A stretch of 43,642 nucleotides of DNA from Hyphomicrobiales bacterium (GTDB taxonomy: Bacteria > Pseudomonadota > Alphaproteobacteria > Rhizobiales > Beijerinckiaceae). Positions 1 to 8,658 of the stretch are shown piece by piece (positions within the stretch are counted from its first letter, which is position 1; each line of letters starts with the position of its first letter). The notes under the pieces were generated by a model. The model had not been told where the DNA came from, made no database searches, and saw only the letters and a program-made list of their open reading frames with translations. The translations under genes were made by a program, and so were the position numbers. The stretch is taken from the NCBI GenBank assembly GCA_026400565.1, contig JAPLOV010000167.1:1-43642 (forward strand). The letters are read 5' to 3'.

Positions 1-218
1 GTCACGCGCTTGGGCGTGTCGAGCAGGCCCTCGCGGGACGGATCGTCGCCGGCCCACAGGATGAGCGTGCGCACGGCGGCTTCCGCCTCCTCGCGCGTTG
101 GCTGACGCAGAAGGAACTGGTCGGTCTGGGAGGCCATGTGTGCCGACGCGCTGACTTGTGCCGACGCGGCAACCGCTGGCGAAACGACGAGGGCAGAGGG
201 CTTAACCACGGGGTTCAT
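1..218 (-). CDS. folE: GTP cyclohydrolase I, N-terminal part (gene runs off the window)
   Basis: Only the first 72 codons are inside the window. Read on the minus strand from the ATG at 218, the protein has a variable leader and then [18 protein letters not shown] followed by [12 protein letters not shown], the conserved opening of type I GTP cyclohydrolases (GTP to 7,8-dihydroneopterin triphosphate, first step of folate/pterin synthesis, cytosolic). An AAGGTAGG-like ribosome site lies just upstream of this ATG; a second in-frame Met about 35 codons later could be the start in other strains. It diverges from the Fe-S scaffold gene, an arrangement common in Hyphomicrobiales. The catalytic zinc and histidine residues are outside the window, so identity rests on the N-terminal motif. 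Confidence 0.85.
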   Translation of the reverse strand, partial: MNPVVKPSALVVSPAVAASAQVSASAHMASQTDQFLLRQPTREEAEAAVRTLILWAGDDPSREGLLDTPKRV

Positions 219-377
219 GTGGCGCCTACCTTTCTTGGATATTGATCCTTACATTTACGTGGTCATGGCGGGGACAGACCACAAGGCGCGGCGCTTGGCC
301 GCAAGCAAGCCGGTGGTACGGGCTTCGGCGGCAAGCCTCTCGCCATCCGGGCAGGGCAGCCCTATACTGATGGTATC

Positions 378-836
378 ATGCTGTCGGATGTCTACAACAG
401 GCGCATTCTCGAACTCGCCGCCCATATTCCCCGCATCGGGCGGCTGGGAACCCCGGATGCCACGGCCGTGGCGCATTCGCGGCTATGCGGCTCCAGGGTC
501 ACCGTCGATCTGGCGATGCAGGGCGATGTGGTCAGCGATTTCGCCCATGACGTGAAAGCCTGCGCGCTCGGACAGGCCTCATCCTCGATCATGGCGCAGC
601 ATGTGGTGGGCTCCAGCGCTGCCGAACTCAGAGCCCTGCGCGAGACCGCGCGGCGGATGCTGAAAGAGGGCGGTGATCCACCGGACGGCAAGTGGGCGGA
701 CGTTGCCGTGCTGCTGCCGGTGCGCGACTACAAGGCGCGCCATGCTTCGACCCTGCTGATCTTCGATGCGGTGGTCGACGCCATCACCCAGATCGAGGCG
801 CGCCGCGCCGCCAATCCTGCCCCCAAACCAGCCTGA
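378..836 (+). CDS. IscU/NifU-like iron-sulfur cluster scaffold protein
   Basis: 152 aa, matching the N-terminal NifU/IscU/SufU scaffold fold (transient Fe-S cluster assembly in the cytosol). Typical elements are MLSDVYNRRILELAAHIPRIG at the start, a first ligand-like Cys37 in RLCGSRV, and a second Cys62 in VKACALGQASSSI. The third family cysteine appears to be replaced: the corresponding region near residue 127 reads RHASTLLIFDAV, with Ser where SufU/IscU have Cys. Similar alphaproteobacterial homologues sit beside yidD and folE, so this is probably a subgroup rather than a broken copy. It starts a tight co-directional run with the MAPEG gene (7 bp gap) and yidD. True Fe-S donor function is inferred, not shown. 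Confidence 0.85.
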   Translation: MLSDVYNRRILELAAHIPRIGRLGTPDATAVAHSRLCGSRVTVDLAMQGDVVSDFAHDVKACALGQASSSIMAQHVVGSSAAELRALRETARRMLKEGGDPPDGKWADVAVLLPVRDYKARHASTLLIFDAVVDAITQIEARRAANPAPKPA

Positions 837-843
837 GCAGACC

Positions 844-1251
844 ATGCAAACCGTTTCCGCCCATCTCGCCGCCGCCGGCCTTTATGTCGGCCTCATGATC
901 CTGATGGGGATCGTGCTGCAAATCCGCGTGATCCGTCTGCGCCGCTCGAAGCTGATCGGCATTGGTGACGGGCAGGACAAGGAACTGGCCCGTGCCATCC
1001 GCGTGCATGGCAACTTTGCCGAGAACGTACCGGTCGGCCTTGCCGGGCTGATCATGCTGGCGCTGATCGATGCGCAGGCCATCGTGATCCACGGGGTCGG
1101 CATCCTGCTCCTCGCGGGCCGGGTGCTGCATGCCATCGGCCTCACGGGCTCTGCCGGGTCGAGCAAGGGGCGGGTCGGAGGGATGATCCTGACGTTCACG
1201 GCCCTGATCGTGACGGCGCTGGCGCTGATCGTGATCGCGCTCTGGCGCTGA
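844..1251 (+). CDS. MAPEG family integral membrane protein
   Basis: 135 aa from the ATG at 844; longer in-frame reading upstream overlaps the scaffold gene and lacks a start signal. The protein has about four hydrophobic segments and the MAPEG signature RVHGNFAENVPVGL plus a later RVLHAIGL. MAPEG proteins are small inner-membrane proteins related to eukaryotic glutathione-dependent eicosanoid enzymes; the bacterial members of this short type have no established substrate. It lies 7 bp after the scaffold gene and 18 bp before yidD, suggesting one transcript. Family assignment is firm, activity unknown. Confidence 0.88.
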   Translation: MQTVSAHLAAAGLYVGLMILMGIVLQIRVIRLRRSKLIGIGDGQDKELARAIRVHGNFAENVPVGLAGLIMLALIDAQAIVIHGVGILLLAGRVLHAIGLTGSAGSSKGRVGGMILTFTALIVTALALIVIALWR

Positions 1252-1269
1252 GGATGTGAGGCGAGACGC

Positions 1270-1668
1270 ATGAGCCCGGCAAGGCGCGCCGCCCATTATG
1301 CGATCCGGGGCTATCAGCTCTCGTTCTCGGCGTTGGTTGGCCGCCAGTGCCGGCATTGGCCCTCATGTTCGGAATACACCGATGAGGCCATCCAGAAGCA
1401 CGGTGTCTGGGCCGGCTCATGGATCGGACTGGCGCGCATCTGCCGGTGCAACCCCTGGGGCACCGACGGCATCGATCTGGTCTGCGAGGAACTGCCCGAC
1501 AACGCCACAGCGCTGACGCCCTGGCGCTATGGTCGCTGGCGCGGCGTCAAGGCGCCGCCTGAGATGGCAGTGTCCGCGCCGGCTGTCAGCGCCGCGGATT
1601 CGGACCGACGCTCACGAGACCCGGACGGGAATCGCAGCGCCGCGCCAGTTCCGGCAGGAAACGGATGA
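1270..1668 (+). CDS. yidD: Membrane protein insertion efficiency factor YidD
   Basis: 132 aa. YidD is a small amphipathic protein associated with YidC that improves insertion of inner-membrane proteins. The diagnostic core is present: RAAHYAIRGYQLSFSALVG, then CRHWPSCSEYTDEAIQKHG, then RICRCNPWG. The C-terminal third (from about residue 90) is a variable Pro/Ala/Ser/Arg-rich tail typical of alphaproteobacterial forms. The last 83 bases overlap the 3' end of the oppositely oriented ClpP-fold gene, so the two convergent genes share coding DNA. Usually yidD is near rnpA/yidC in other phyla; next to thrS and an Fe-S scaffold is the Hyphomicrobiales arrangement. Confidence 0.95.
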   Translation: MSPARRAAHYAIRGYQLSFSALVGRQCRHWPSCSEYTDEAIQKHGVWAGSWIGLARICRCNPWGTDGIDLVCEELPDNATALTPWRYGRWRGVKAPPEMAVSAPAVSAADSDRRSRDPDGNRSAAPVPAGNG

Positions 1669-2824
1669 GCGACGCGTCATAGAGGCTGCCCGAACGTGCC
1701 GGCTGGCCTGCCGCGACCGCGATGAGGTCAAGCTTCCGGTTCTGGGCGGCATCCTCGAAGACCTTGCGCGGGATGCTGCGCCTGATCCACAGATCATTGC
1801 CCTGTTTCATGATCCGCAAGGTGCGGCCGGGCGCGCGCAGGATGTAGTCCCAGCCGCCTGACTCGAACCGCACATGGTCGAGCCCGACACCGGTCTGTCC
1901 GGACTGGCGCGTCATCACCTGGCGGTAGGTGACGATATAGAAATTGCGCACCACATCGCATTCGAGCAGCAGTTCGTGATCGACCGCCATGCGCTCGTCT
2001 TCCAGAAGGCGCGCGCTGCGGATGAGCTGCGGGCGAGAGGAGGGCTCGCTGATCGACCAGATCGCTGCGATCGGCCCGGTGATCTCGCGAGGCGCGACGC
2101 TGGCCAGCTTGATATCGCGCATTTCTGCGCCGGTGATGCGCCGCATCGCGCCCTTGAAGCTGGCTTCGGTCATGATTTCGAGGAAGCGGGCCGCGATGCC
2201 CATCTCGGCGACATAGACCGCATGCCGCGCCATGGTGCGCTGGGTCTGCTCGATGTCCCTGAGGCCGAGATCGGCGCGCGCCTTGTTGCCCTCCGCATCG
2301 AGCTCGACACTGAACATGTGGACATTGACGCTGGCATCTTCCGAAACGAAGCGCTCGACGCCGGCCATCAGCAGCAGCACGCAGGCCGATGAGCAGCCGA
2401 CATCACGCGTCAGCACCGCATCCTTGTCGCCGACTGTGATCGTGCGCCCGACGGTGGTGTTCATTTTTGCCGCCCTGATCGCGCGACCGAGCGCCATGGC
2501 GGCATTGACCCGACCACCGGTGGAGTCGAGCACCATTGTCAGGCCTTCCACATCGTTGGCCTTGCGGAATTCGGCGAACCGGGTGGCGCTGTTGGCCTGG
2601 ATCTGGCCGGTGCCGCTGATCCAGCGGCTTGCGCCGCGCGGGCCATTGCCCTCGGCGAGGCGGAAGGCCATGGGCTCGCCGGACGGCGAATAGGTCTGGG
2701 CCGGCGGGGTTGCCGCAGGTGCTGCGCCCTGTGCCAGCGCTGGCTGCGCGCCGGGTGCCGCAAGGGCCGTCACAAGCGCGGCAAGCCCGGCGATAGCGAG
2801 AGTTCGGGCGATGGCGGGGTACAT
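1586..2824 (-). CDS. Secreted ClpP-fold (COG3904-like) periplasmic protein
   Basis: 412 aa from the ATG at 2824 ([10 protein letters not shown]); upstream in-frame codons would only add a hydrophilic stretch before an obvious signal peptide. Residues 1–31 form a Sec signal ending PALA before Gln32. A Pro/Ala linker leads into a ClpP/crotonase-like domain with VLDSTGG (98–104), an N-A-A-M-A-L helix, CSSAC (144–148) and VHMF (168–171), so Ser145/146 and His169 sit where ClpP-like peptidases carry Ser and His. The two cysteines C144 and C148 may form a periplasmic disulfide. The C-terminal 200 residues are a separate domain I do not recognise. Peptidase activity is an inference from the fold. 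It is convergent with yidD. Confidence 0.7.
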   Translation of the reverse strand: MYPAIARTLAIAGLAALVTALAAPGAQPALAQGAAPAATPPAQTYSPSGEPMAFRLAEGNGPRGASRWISGTGQIQANSATRFAEFRKANDVEGLTMVLDSTGGRVNAAMALGRAIRAAKMNTTVGRTITVGDKDAVLTRDVGCSSACVLLLMAGVERFVSEDASVNVHMFSVELDAEGNKARADLGLRDIEQTQRTMARHAVYVAEMGIAARFLEIMTEASFKGAMRRITGAEMRDIKLASVAPREITGPIAAIWSISEPSSRPQLIRSARLLEDERMAVDHELLLECDVVRNFYIVTYRQVMTRQSGQTGVGLDHVRFESGGWDYILRAPGRTLRIMKQGNDLWIRRSIPRKVFEDAAQNRKLDLIAVAAGQPARSGSLYDASLIRFLPELARRCDSRPGLVSVGPNPRR

Positions 2825-3010
2825 CACGCTTGTTCGGCCTGTGGCTGTCTTGTATGGCTCATGCAAGGTGTTGGCTGTTTCAGCCGAATGCAAGCCCCTC
2901 GCTGCCACCTTGCCAGCACGGCCAGACCATTCCGGGCGCGGGTCTGCCGTCGGCGATCACATGCGCGCCTGGACTGTCTTACGGGGTTCGTATCCCCGAG
3001 TGAGCAGGAG

Positions 3011-5053
3011 ATGAGCCCCTTGAGCGCTCCTTCCCAATCGCCTTGCCATTCCTCTGCCATCGTGTCGCTGTCCTTTCCGGATGGCGCGGTCAGGCCGTTT
3101 CCGGCCGGAATCACCGGTGCTGCCATTGCCGGCGGCATCTCGCCGTCGCTGCTGAAGCGAACCGTGGCCATGGCGCTCGATGGCGTCATCGTTGATCTGG
3201 CCGATCCGATTGGCCAGGATGCGCGGATCGAGTTCCTTGACCGCGAGGATCCCCGCGCGCTGGGACTGATCCGGCACGACTGCGCCCATGTGCTGGCCGA
3301 AGCGGTGCAAAGCCTGTTCCCGGGCACCCAGGTGACAATCGGCCCGGTGATCGACAACGGGTTCTTCTACGATTTTTACCGCGAGCCGCCGTTCTCGCCG
3401 GACGACTTCGCCTTGATCGAACAGAAGATGCGGCAGATCATCGCCGCCGACAAACCCTTTACCAGGCAAGAATGGAGCCGCGACAAGGCGCGCAGCTTCT
3501 TCGAGACCAAGGGCGAGGCCTTCAAGGTCGAACTTGTCGATGCCATTCCCGAAGATCAGACCCTCAAGATGTATGCGCAGGGCGACTGGATCGATTTGTG
3601 CCGCGGCCCGCACATGACCTCGGTCGGTAAGGTCGGCAACGCCTTCAAGCTGATGAAGGTGGCTGGCGCTTACTGGCGCGGTGACAGCAACAACCCGATG
3701 CTGACCCGCATCTACGGCACGGCTTTCGCCAAGCAGGAGGAACTCGACGCCCACCTGCACCAGATCGAGGAAGCCGAGAAGCGAGACCACCGCAAGCTGG
3801 GCCGGGAGATGGACCTGTTCCATTTCCAGGACGAAGGTCCGGGCACGGTGTTCTGGCATTCCAAGGGCTGGACCATGTTCCAGCAACTGACCGCCTACAT
3901 GCGCCGCCGCCTGCGCGGTGACTATGAGGAGGTCAACGCGCCGCAACTGCTCGACAAGTCGCTGTGGGAAACCTCGGGCCACTGGGGCTGGTATGCCGAG
4001 AACATGTTCGCCTCGAAATCGGCATCCGGGTTCCTCAATCCCACGGATGCGACCCGTGACCAGCGGGTGTTTGCGCTCAAGCCAATGAACTGCCCCGGCC
4101 ATGTGCAGCTCTTCAAGCACGGGCTGAAGAGCTACCGTGATCTTCCTATCCGGCTTGCGGAATTTGGCATGGTGCACCGCTATGAGGCCTCCGGCGCGCT
4201 GCATGGCCTGATGCGTGTCCGGGCCTTCACCCAGGATGACGCCCATATCTTCTGCACCGAGGACCAGCTCGAAGCCGAGTGCCTGAAGATCAACGACCTG
4301 ATGATGTCGGTCTATGCCGATTTCGGCTTCACCGAGGTGGTGGTCAAGCTGGCCACACGCCCGGAAAAACGCGTCGGCACCGATGCGATGTGGGACCACG
4401 CCGAGAACATCCTGCGCAAGGTCCTGGCCAAGATGGAGGCTGAATCCGGCGGGCGCATCAAGACGGGCATCAACGAGGGCGAAGGCACGTTCTACGGGCC
4501 GAAATTCGAGTACACGCTCAAGGACGCCATTGGCCGGGACTGGCAATGCGGCACGACGCAGGTCGACTTCAACCTGCCCGAGCGCTTCGGCGCCTTCTAT
4601 ATCGGGCCCGACGGCGACAAGACCCAGCCCGTGATGGTGCACCGCGCTATCTGCGGCTCACTGGAGCGCTTCCTCGGCATCCTGATCGAGAGCCATGCCG
4701 GGCATTTCCCGCTCTGGCTGTCCCCCGAGCAGATCGTGGTCTGCCCGATCACCTCCGAAGCGGACGCCTATGCCGAGAAGGTGACGCAGCGCATGCTGGC
4801 CCACGGCCTGCGTGCCCGCGCGGACCTGCGCAACGAGAAGATCAACTACAAGGTGCGCGAGTATTCGCTGGCCAAGGTACCGCTGATCATCGCGGTGGGC
4901 AAGCGCGAGGCCGAGGACAACACCGTCTCCGTGCGCCGGCTGGGCTCGCAGGCACAAACCGTGATGGGCCTTAAGGAAGCAATCGATGCCTTCACGGAAG
5001 AGGCGCTTGCGCCCGATGAGCGGCGTGCGCGGGCTCTGATGGCCGCCCAGTGA
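3011..5053 (+). CDS. thrS: Threonine--tRNA ligase
   Basis: 680 aa with the standard bacterial order: TGS domain (about residues 18–75), editing domain with HDCAH (HxxxH) and DLCRGPH zinc-type motif, class II catalytic core with [22 protein letters not shown] and TQDDAH, and the C-terminal anticodon-binding domain ([17 protein letters not shown]...). It charges tRNA-Thr in the cytosol and edits Ser-tRNA-Thr. The ATG at 3011 directly abuts an AGGAG (3006–3010), which is too close for normal initiation; the in-frame TTG at 3020 has better spacing (9 bases), so the true start may be three codons downstream. Slightly long relative to typical 640–660 aa because of a short N-terminal extension. Confidence 0.97.
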   Translation: MSPLSAPSQSPCHSSAIVSLSFPDGAVRPFPAGITGAAIAGGISPSLLKRTVAMALDGVIVDLADPIGQDARIEFLDREDPRALGLIRHDCAHVLAEAVQSLFPGTQVTIGPVIDNGFFYDFYREPPFSPDDFALIEQKMRQIIAADKPFTRQEWSRDKARSFFETKGEAFKVELVDAIPEDQTLKMYAQGDWIDLCRGPHMTSVGKVGNAFKLMKVAGAYWRGDSNNPMLTRIYGTAFAKQEELDAHLHQIEEAEKRDHRKLGREMDLFHFQDEGPGTVFWHSKGWTMFQQLTAYMRRRLRGDYEEVNAPQLLDKSLWETSGHWGWYAENMFASKSASGFLNPTDATRDQRVFALKPMNCPGHVQLFKHGLKSYRDLPIRLAEFGMVHRYEASGALHGLMRVRAFTQDDAHIFCTEDQLEAECLKINDLMMSVYADFGFTEVVVKLATRPEKRVGTDAMWDHAENILRKVLAKMEAESGGRIKTGINEGEGTFYGPKFEYTLKDAIGRDWQCGTTQVDFNLPERFGAFYIGPDGDKTQPVMVHRAICGSLERFLGILIESHAGHFPLWLSPEQIVVCPITSEADAYAEKVTQRMLAHGLRARADLRNEKINYKVREYSLAKVPLIIAVGKREAEDNTVSVRRLGSQAQTVMGLKEAIDAFTEEALAPDERRARALMAAQ

Positions 5054-5116
5054 CGGGACAGGGCATCTTGCCGTTTCCGGATCGACAAGCGGTGTGTTTG
5101 CCGGCAGATTTCTCCG

Positions 5117-6412
5117 ATGATGCTTCATAGCTACCGCAAGCGGCTTGAAGCCGACCTGACGACATGGACGGCCGCCGGGCTGATCCAGCCCGAGCAGGCA
5201 CTCGGCATCCGCCGTGCCGTGCAGGCCAGTGCGGGCAGCAGCCGGCTTCCGGCCCTGCTTGGCCTGCTTGGCGGGCTGCTGCTGGCGTCGAGTGTGCTCG
5301 CCTTCGTTGCGGCCAACTGGGACCTCGTGCCCCGGCTCGGCAAGCTGTCGGGCATCCTGATCCTGATCGCCGCCGCCTTGGCGACGGCCCACCGCTTTGA
5401 CCGGGCAGAGGCGCGCCAGGCCGGCGATGCCGCTGCGACCACGGCCACGCTGATTTTCGGCGCGGGGGTTGCGCTGGTCGGGCAGATGTATCACCTGCCT
5501 GCCGACTGGCCTGCCGGGAGCGCACTGGTCGGCATCGGCGCGCTGGCGGTGGCGACCCTGATGCGCTCGGACGGGGCGCTGATCATCGCCTTTGCCTGCA
5601 TGATCGCCTGGCTGTTCGGCGTGCATGACGAAAGGGTTCCGGGCGCCAATCTCTGGTATCTCGCCTTTTTCCTGCCCGCGCTGGCGCTGGCCCTCGGGCG
5701 CGGCAACCGCGCGGTGCATCACATGGCCGTTCTGGCCGCGCTGGCCTGGCTCGTGCTGATCGTGGGGGACAGCACCTTCCGCAATGCCGAAATGGGCACA
5801 CACATCGCCTATCTTCTGTTCGTGGCGGTGTGCTTCATCGGGCTCGGGTTGCTGGCGGTGGATCGCCGCCTGCCTGCCTTGCTGAGTGCCTGCACTGCCT
5901 GGGGATTGCTGGGCTATGTTGGCGTGATCGGTCTGCAACTGTCGCGCGTGCTCGAACCGGCCGGGGCTGTTGCGGGCTTTGCCGCCAGCCGCGTCATCGT
6001 CTCGGGCCTGCTGGCTGTCGGGGCTGTCGGAGCCTTGCTGGCCTTCTTGCCGGATCGCAGGTCGGCTGTCGCGATGGCAGCAGCGCTGGTTCTGGCCATG
6101 ACGACCTCGCTGGTGTTCTGGAGCGGTGCCGGGCAGAGCTTCGGTGGCCGGGTGGTTGTCTCGGCGCTGGTGCTGCTGTCATCGTCGGCGATGATCATCG
6201 CAGGAGCGGTGATGGGCCAGCGCCGCGTTTCGCTCGCGGGAGCGGGCGCATTCGGCCTGGCCGTGATCGTGCTGCTGTATCGCACGGTCGGCACGCTGCT
6301 CGACCAGTCGCTGTTCTTCCTGGCTGGCGGTGTGCTGCTGATCGCGATTGCAGCGGGCATGCGCATGCTGGTTCAGCGCCTCGGGGCGTCGCAGCCGGGC
6401 GGTGTGGCATGA
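5117..6412 (+). CDS. DUF2157 multi-pass membrane protein
   Basis: 431 aa. An N-terminal cytosolic helix region (MLHSYRKRLEADLTTWTAAGLIQPEQA) resembles the DUF2157 start, followed by roughly ten to twelve hydrophobic segments, beginning with ALLGLLGGLLLASSVLAFVA and the typical AANWD sequence. Function of DUF2157 proteins is unknown. Its stop overlaps the next ATG by 4 bases (ATGA), and the next gene encodes a GDYXXLXY protein; this pairing is recurrent in bacteria, so the two products probably act together in the inner membrane. Start could be either of two adjacent ATGs at 5117 and 5120. Confidence 0.85.
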   Translation: MMLHSYRKRLEADLTTWTAAGLIQPEQALGIRRAVQASAGSSRLPALLGLLGGLLLASSVLAFVAANWDLVPRLGKLSGILILIAAALATAHRFDRAEARQAGDAAATTATLIFGAGVALVGQMYHLPADWPAGSALVGIGALAVATLMRSDGALIIAFACMIAWLFGVHDERVPGANLWYLAFFLPALALALGRGNRAVHHMAVLAALAWLVLIVGDSTFRNAEMGTHIAYLLFVAVCFIGLGLLAVDRRLPALLSACTAWGLLGYVGVIGLQLSRVLEPAGAVAGFAASRVIVSGLLAVGAVGALLAFLPDRRSAVAMAAALVLAMTTSLVFWSGAGQSFGGRVVVSALVLLSSSAMIIAGAVMGQRRVSLAGAGAFGLAVIVLLYRTVGTLLDQSLFFLAGGVLLIAIAAGMRMLVQRLGASQPGGVA

Positions 6413-7038
6413 CGGGACAGGAAGAGATGGGCCCTGTGGACCGTCTTGTGGGGCGTATTCCTGCTCTGGCGCGGGCGGGCCTTGCGGCGCTGGTGCTGTG
6501 CGGGCTCGTGCTCGCCATGGTGGTCGAGCGCGCCGCGATCCTGCGTGATGGTGCCACGATCCGGCTTGCGACGTTGCCGGTGGATCCACGCGACCTGTTT
6601 CGGGGCGATTATGTGGTGCTCGACTATGAGATCAGCACCATCAACCTCACGCGCATCGGGGCTGCCGCCGATCTCAGGCGCGACGAGCCGATCCAGGTCG
6701 GCGTGCGTGCCGGGGTCAATGGTCAGGCGGAGGTCGTGCGGGTGGTCAGGGCCGGGCAGCCGAGCGAGGCAGGCCTGATCTGGCTTGGCAGCAAGGCCGG
6801 CTCGGTGATGAACTGCATCAGGGGCTCCGTCGGGGCCTCATGTTCCGAGGGCGACAAGGTCATGCGCGTGCGCTACGGCCTTGAGAGCTACTTCGTGCCG
6901 CAAGGCGGGGGGCGCGCGATCGAGACCACACAGGCGTCGCGCGTCGAGATCCTGGCTGCCGTCAATGCTGCCGGAGCTTCGGCGATCAAGGCTCTGCTGA
7001 TCGACGGAAAGACTGTCTACAACGAGCCGCCGTACTGA
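6409..7038 (+). CDS. GDYXXLXY domain-containing membrane-anchored protein
   Basis: 209 aa. One N-terminal transmembrane helix (about residues 22–39) is followed by LATLPVDPRDLFRGDYVVLDYEI, containing the family-defining motif GDYVVLDY at 66–73, and a soluble, probably periplasmic beta-rich domain ending in a conserved VEILAAVNAAGASAIKALLIDG. It overlaps the DUF2157 gene by 4 bases and is almost certainly co-translated with it. An alternative ATG at 6427 has a closer AGGAAGAG ribosome site and would remove six residues. No biochemical role is known. It converges with the next gene with only 3 bp between stop codons. Confidence 0.85.
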   Translation: MTGQEEMGPVDRLVGRIPALARAGLAALVLCGLVLAMVVERAAILRDGATIRLATLPVDPRDLFRGDYVVLDYEISTINLTRIGAAADLRRDEPIQVGVRAGVNGQAEVVRVVRAGQPSEAGLIWLGSKAGSVMNCIRGSVGASCSEGDKVMRVRYGLESYFVPQGGGRAIETTQASRVEILAAVNAAGASAIKALLIDGKTVYNEPPY

Positions 7039-7041
7039 ACA

Positions 7042-7911
7042 TCAGCGCCCGACGACGACCTCGATGTCGCGATCGAGGCCGGCCTCGATCTTGAATTCGT
7101 GGGTGTGGACCTGCCCGCCCTGGCGGGCAATCAGCACATATTCACCCTCGGCGAGAATGACCTGCGGGAAAGCCCCGATCGCTTCGCGGATCACGTCGCC
7201 GCCCGGCGTCAGCACGGAAAAGGCGGTGCCGGCAAAGGCTTCGCCACCTGGCGCGGTCACCAGTTTCAGCGTGGCCTTGGCGGCGCGGTGGAACAAGGTC
7301 GCCTCGATCAGCTTGCCGCTCTCGACCTTCACATCGACACGGCGGATGGCATTGGCATCACCATGGGTGGAGACGACGTGATACGTGCCCTCGGGCAGGC
7401 GCAGGATGTCGCCGGACCTGACATTCTCGGCCACGAGCCGGCCTTCGGAGTTGCCGGCCAGCGGCACGAACACCGAAAAGCTGATGCTGGATGCCGGGAT
7501 CGGACGGTCGAGAATCACGCCGCCCAGCTTCAGCCCGCCGGCGCTGAGCGTGACCCGCTCGTTGAGAGCGCCGTTGGCCGGCACGGTGACGCGCTTCCAG
7601 CCGCTGGCGAAGCCGTAAGTGGCGTGGACCACATAGCTGCCAGGATCGATCGTCAATTGCGGCGTGGCAAGCGTCGACCGCGCGACGATCTGTGGAGGGC
7701 CGCCACTGGCGTCATCCTTCAGGATGCGCCAGATCAGGCCGGAGGTGATCGGCTTGTTCTCGGTGGCATAGATGGCGCCGAGCCTGACGCCCTGCGACGG
7801 TGCGGGAGTCTGGGCCAGCGATGGTGCCGGGAGCGCCCCGACCGTCACCAGCGCAACCACGCCGAGCGCCGCCGCGAGCCTGACTAGCCTTTTTGCGAAA
7901 CGAACCATCAT
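7042..7911 (-). CDS. Secreted protein of unknown function
   Basis: 289 aa from the ATG at 7911; a GAGGAGA ribosome site precedes it (ATG at 7908 is equally possible). Residues 1–33 are a Sec signal peptide ending SLA before Gln34. The mature part has three or four repeated beta-rich units with similar phrasing (ATPQLTIDPGSYVVHATYG; ILRLPEGTYHVVSTHGDAN; QVILAEGEYVLIARQGGQV), i.e. a recurring [I/L]xxGxYxV pattern like carboxypeptidase-regulatory or PEGA-type beta-sandwich repeats. I infer an extracytoplasmic structural or binding protein. Upstream lies a perfect 3 x 11-bp tandem repeat and the divergent nitroreductase gene. Confidence 0.72.
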   Translation of the reverse strand: MMVRFAKRLVRLAAALGVVALVTVGALPAPSLAQTPAPSQGVRLGAIYATENKPITSGLIWRILKDDASGGPPQIVARSTLATPQLTIDPGSYVVHATYGFASGWKRVTVPANGALNERVTLSAGGLKLGGVILDRPIPASSISFSVFVPLAGNSEGRLVAENVRSGDILRLPEGTYHVVSTHGDANAIRRVDVKVESGKLIEATLFHRAAKATLKLVTAPGGEAFAGTAFSVLTPGGDVIREAIGAFPQVILAEGEYVLIARQGGQVHTHEFKIEAGLDRDIEVVVGR

Positions 7912-7969
7912 GGCTCTCCTCATACCGTCGCCTGCCAGGAGATGCCAGTCTTGCGTCCGGCTGGCAGCG

Positions 7970-8002
7970 TCGGCCACTTGTCGGCCACTTGTCGGCCACT
8001 TG
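7970..8002. repeat. Perfect tandem repeat, 3 x 11 bp
   Basis: Three exact, head-to-tail copies of TCGGCCACTTG (7970–7980, 7981–7991, 7992–8002) sit in the intergenic region between the minus-strand secreted protein (start 7911) and the plus-strand nitroreductase (start about 8032). Eleven bases is close to one helical turn, so three copies would present the same face to a bound protein; replication slippage is the alternative origin. Confidence 0.95.
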
Positions 8003-8031
8003 GCGAGCATAGGTCAAATGCGCGCGAAACT

Positions 8032-8607
8032 GTGACCTCAGGGTGGCATCCGCTCGTTGAGCTTCTGACCACGCGGCGTTCTGTCAAGCCGCTGCTGATG
8101 ACGGCGGGCGGGCCGAGCCAGGAGGAGATCGAGACGATCCTCACCGTGGCCTGCCGCACGCCCGATCACGGCAAGCTGGTGCCTTGGCGGTTCATCGTCT
8201 TCAGTGGCGCGGCGCGCGAGCGCGCCGGTGAGGTGATCGCGGAAACCTACAAGGCCGATCATCCCGCAGCGGATGCTGACACACTGGCCTTCGAGCGCAA
8301 CCGGCTGGCGCGTGCGCCACTGGTGATCGCGGTGGTGTCGCGGGCGCGGGCGCATGCCAAGATCCCGGAATGGGAGCAGCTGCTGTCCTGCGGCGCAGTT
8401 TGCATGAACCTGACGCTGGCCGCCAATGCGCTCGGCTATGGCACGAACTGGCTGACCGAATGGTATGGCTATGACCGCCGCGTGCTCGACAGGCTTGGTC
8501 TTGGCCCCCATGAACGGATGGCCGGCTTCCTGCACGTCGGGCGCAGCGATGCAGCGGTGCAGGACCGCGAGCGGCCTGTTCTTGCGGATGTCGTGACCTA
8601 CGCCTGA
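8032..8607 (+). CDS. YdjA-like nitroreductase family protein
   Basis: 191 aa if started at the GTG at 8032; the reading frame extends upstream through the 11-bp tandem repeat to 7942, but that extension is low-complexity and not family-like. The FMN-binding nitroreductase fold is recognisable: LTTRRSVKPLLM, ILTVACRTPDHGKLVPWRFIV (the DHGKL/PWRF sequence of the YdjA subgroup), SCGAVCMNLTLAANALGYGTNWLTEW, and LGLGPHERMAGFLHVG. These enzymes are usually dimeric FMN oxidoreductases using NAD(P)H; the natural substrate is not predictable. No strong ribosome site is seen before the GTG, so the exact start is uncertain. Confidence 0.85.
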   Translation: MTSGWHPLVELLTTRRSVKPLLMTAGGPSQEEIETILTVACRTPDHGKLVPWRFIVFSGAARERAGEVIAETYKADHPAADADTLAFERNRLARAPLVIAVVSRARAHAKIPEWEQLLSCGAVCMNLTLAANALGYGTNWLTEWYGYDRRVLDRLGLGPHERMAGFLHVGRSDAAVQDRERPVLADVVTYA

Positions 8608-8658
8608 TCCCGGCTGCCCGCGTAGCGTTGTCCATTTCTCATCTGAATCGAGCCCGCC

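Noticed and set aside
2957-4642. 561-aa open frame on the minus strand opposite thrS
   Set aside because: Antisense shadow of a highly conserved thrS in high-GC DNA; composition is His/Arg/Gly-rich with no domain.
4658-5938. 426-aa minus-strand open frame across the thrS end and DUF2157 gene
   Set aside because: Spans two real genes on the other strand and is rich in Gln/Arg/His low-complexity sequence.
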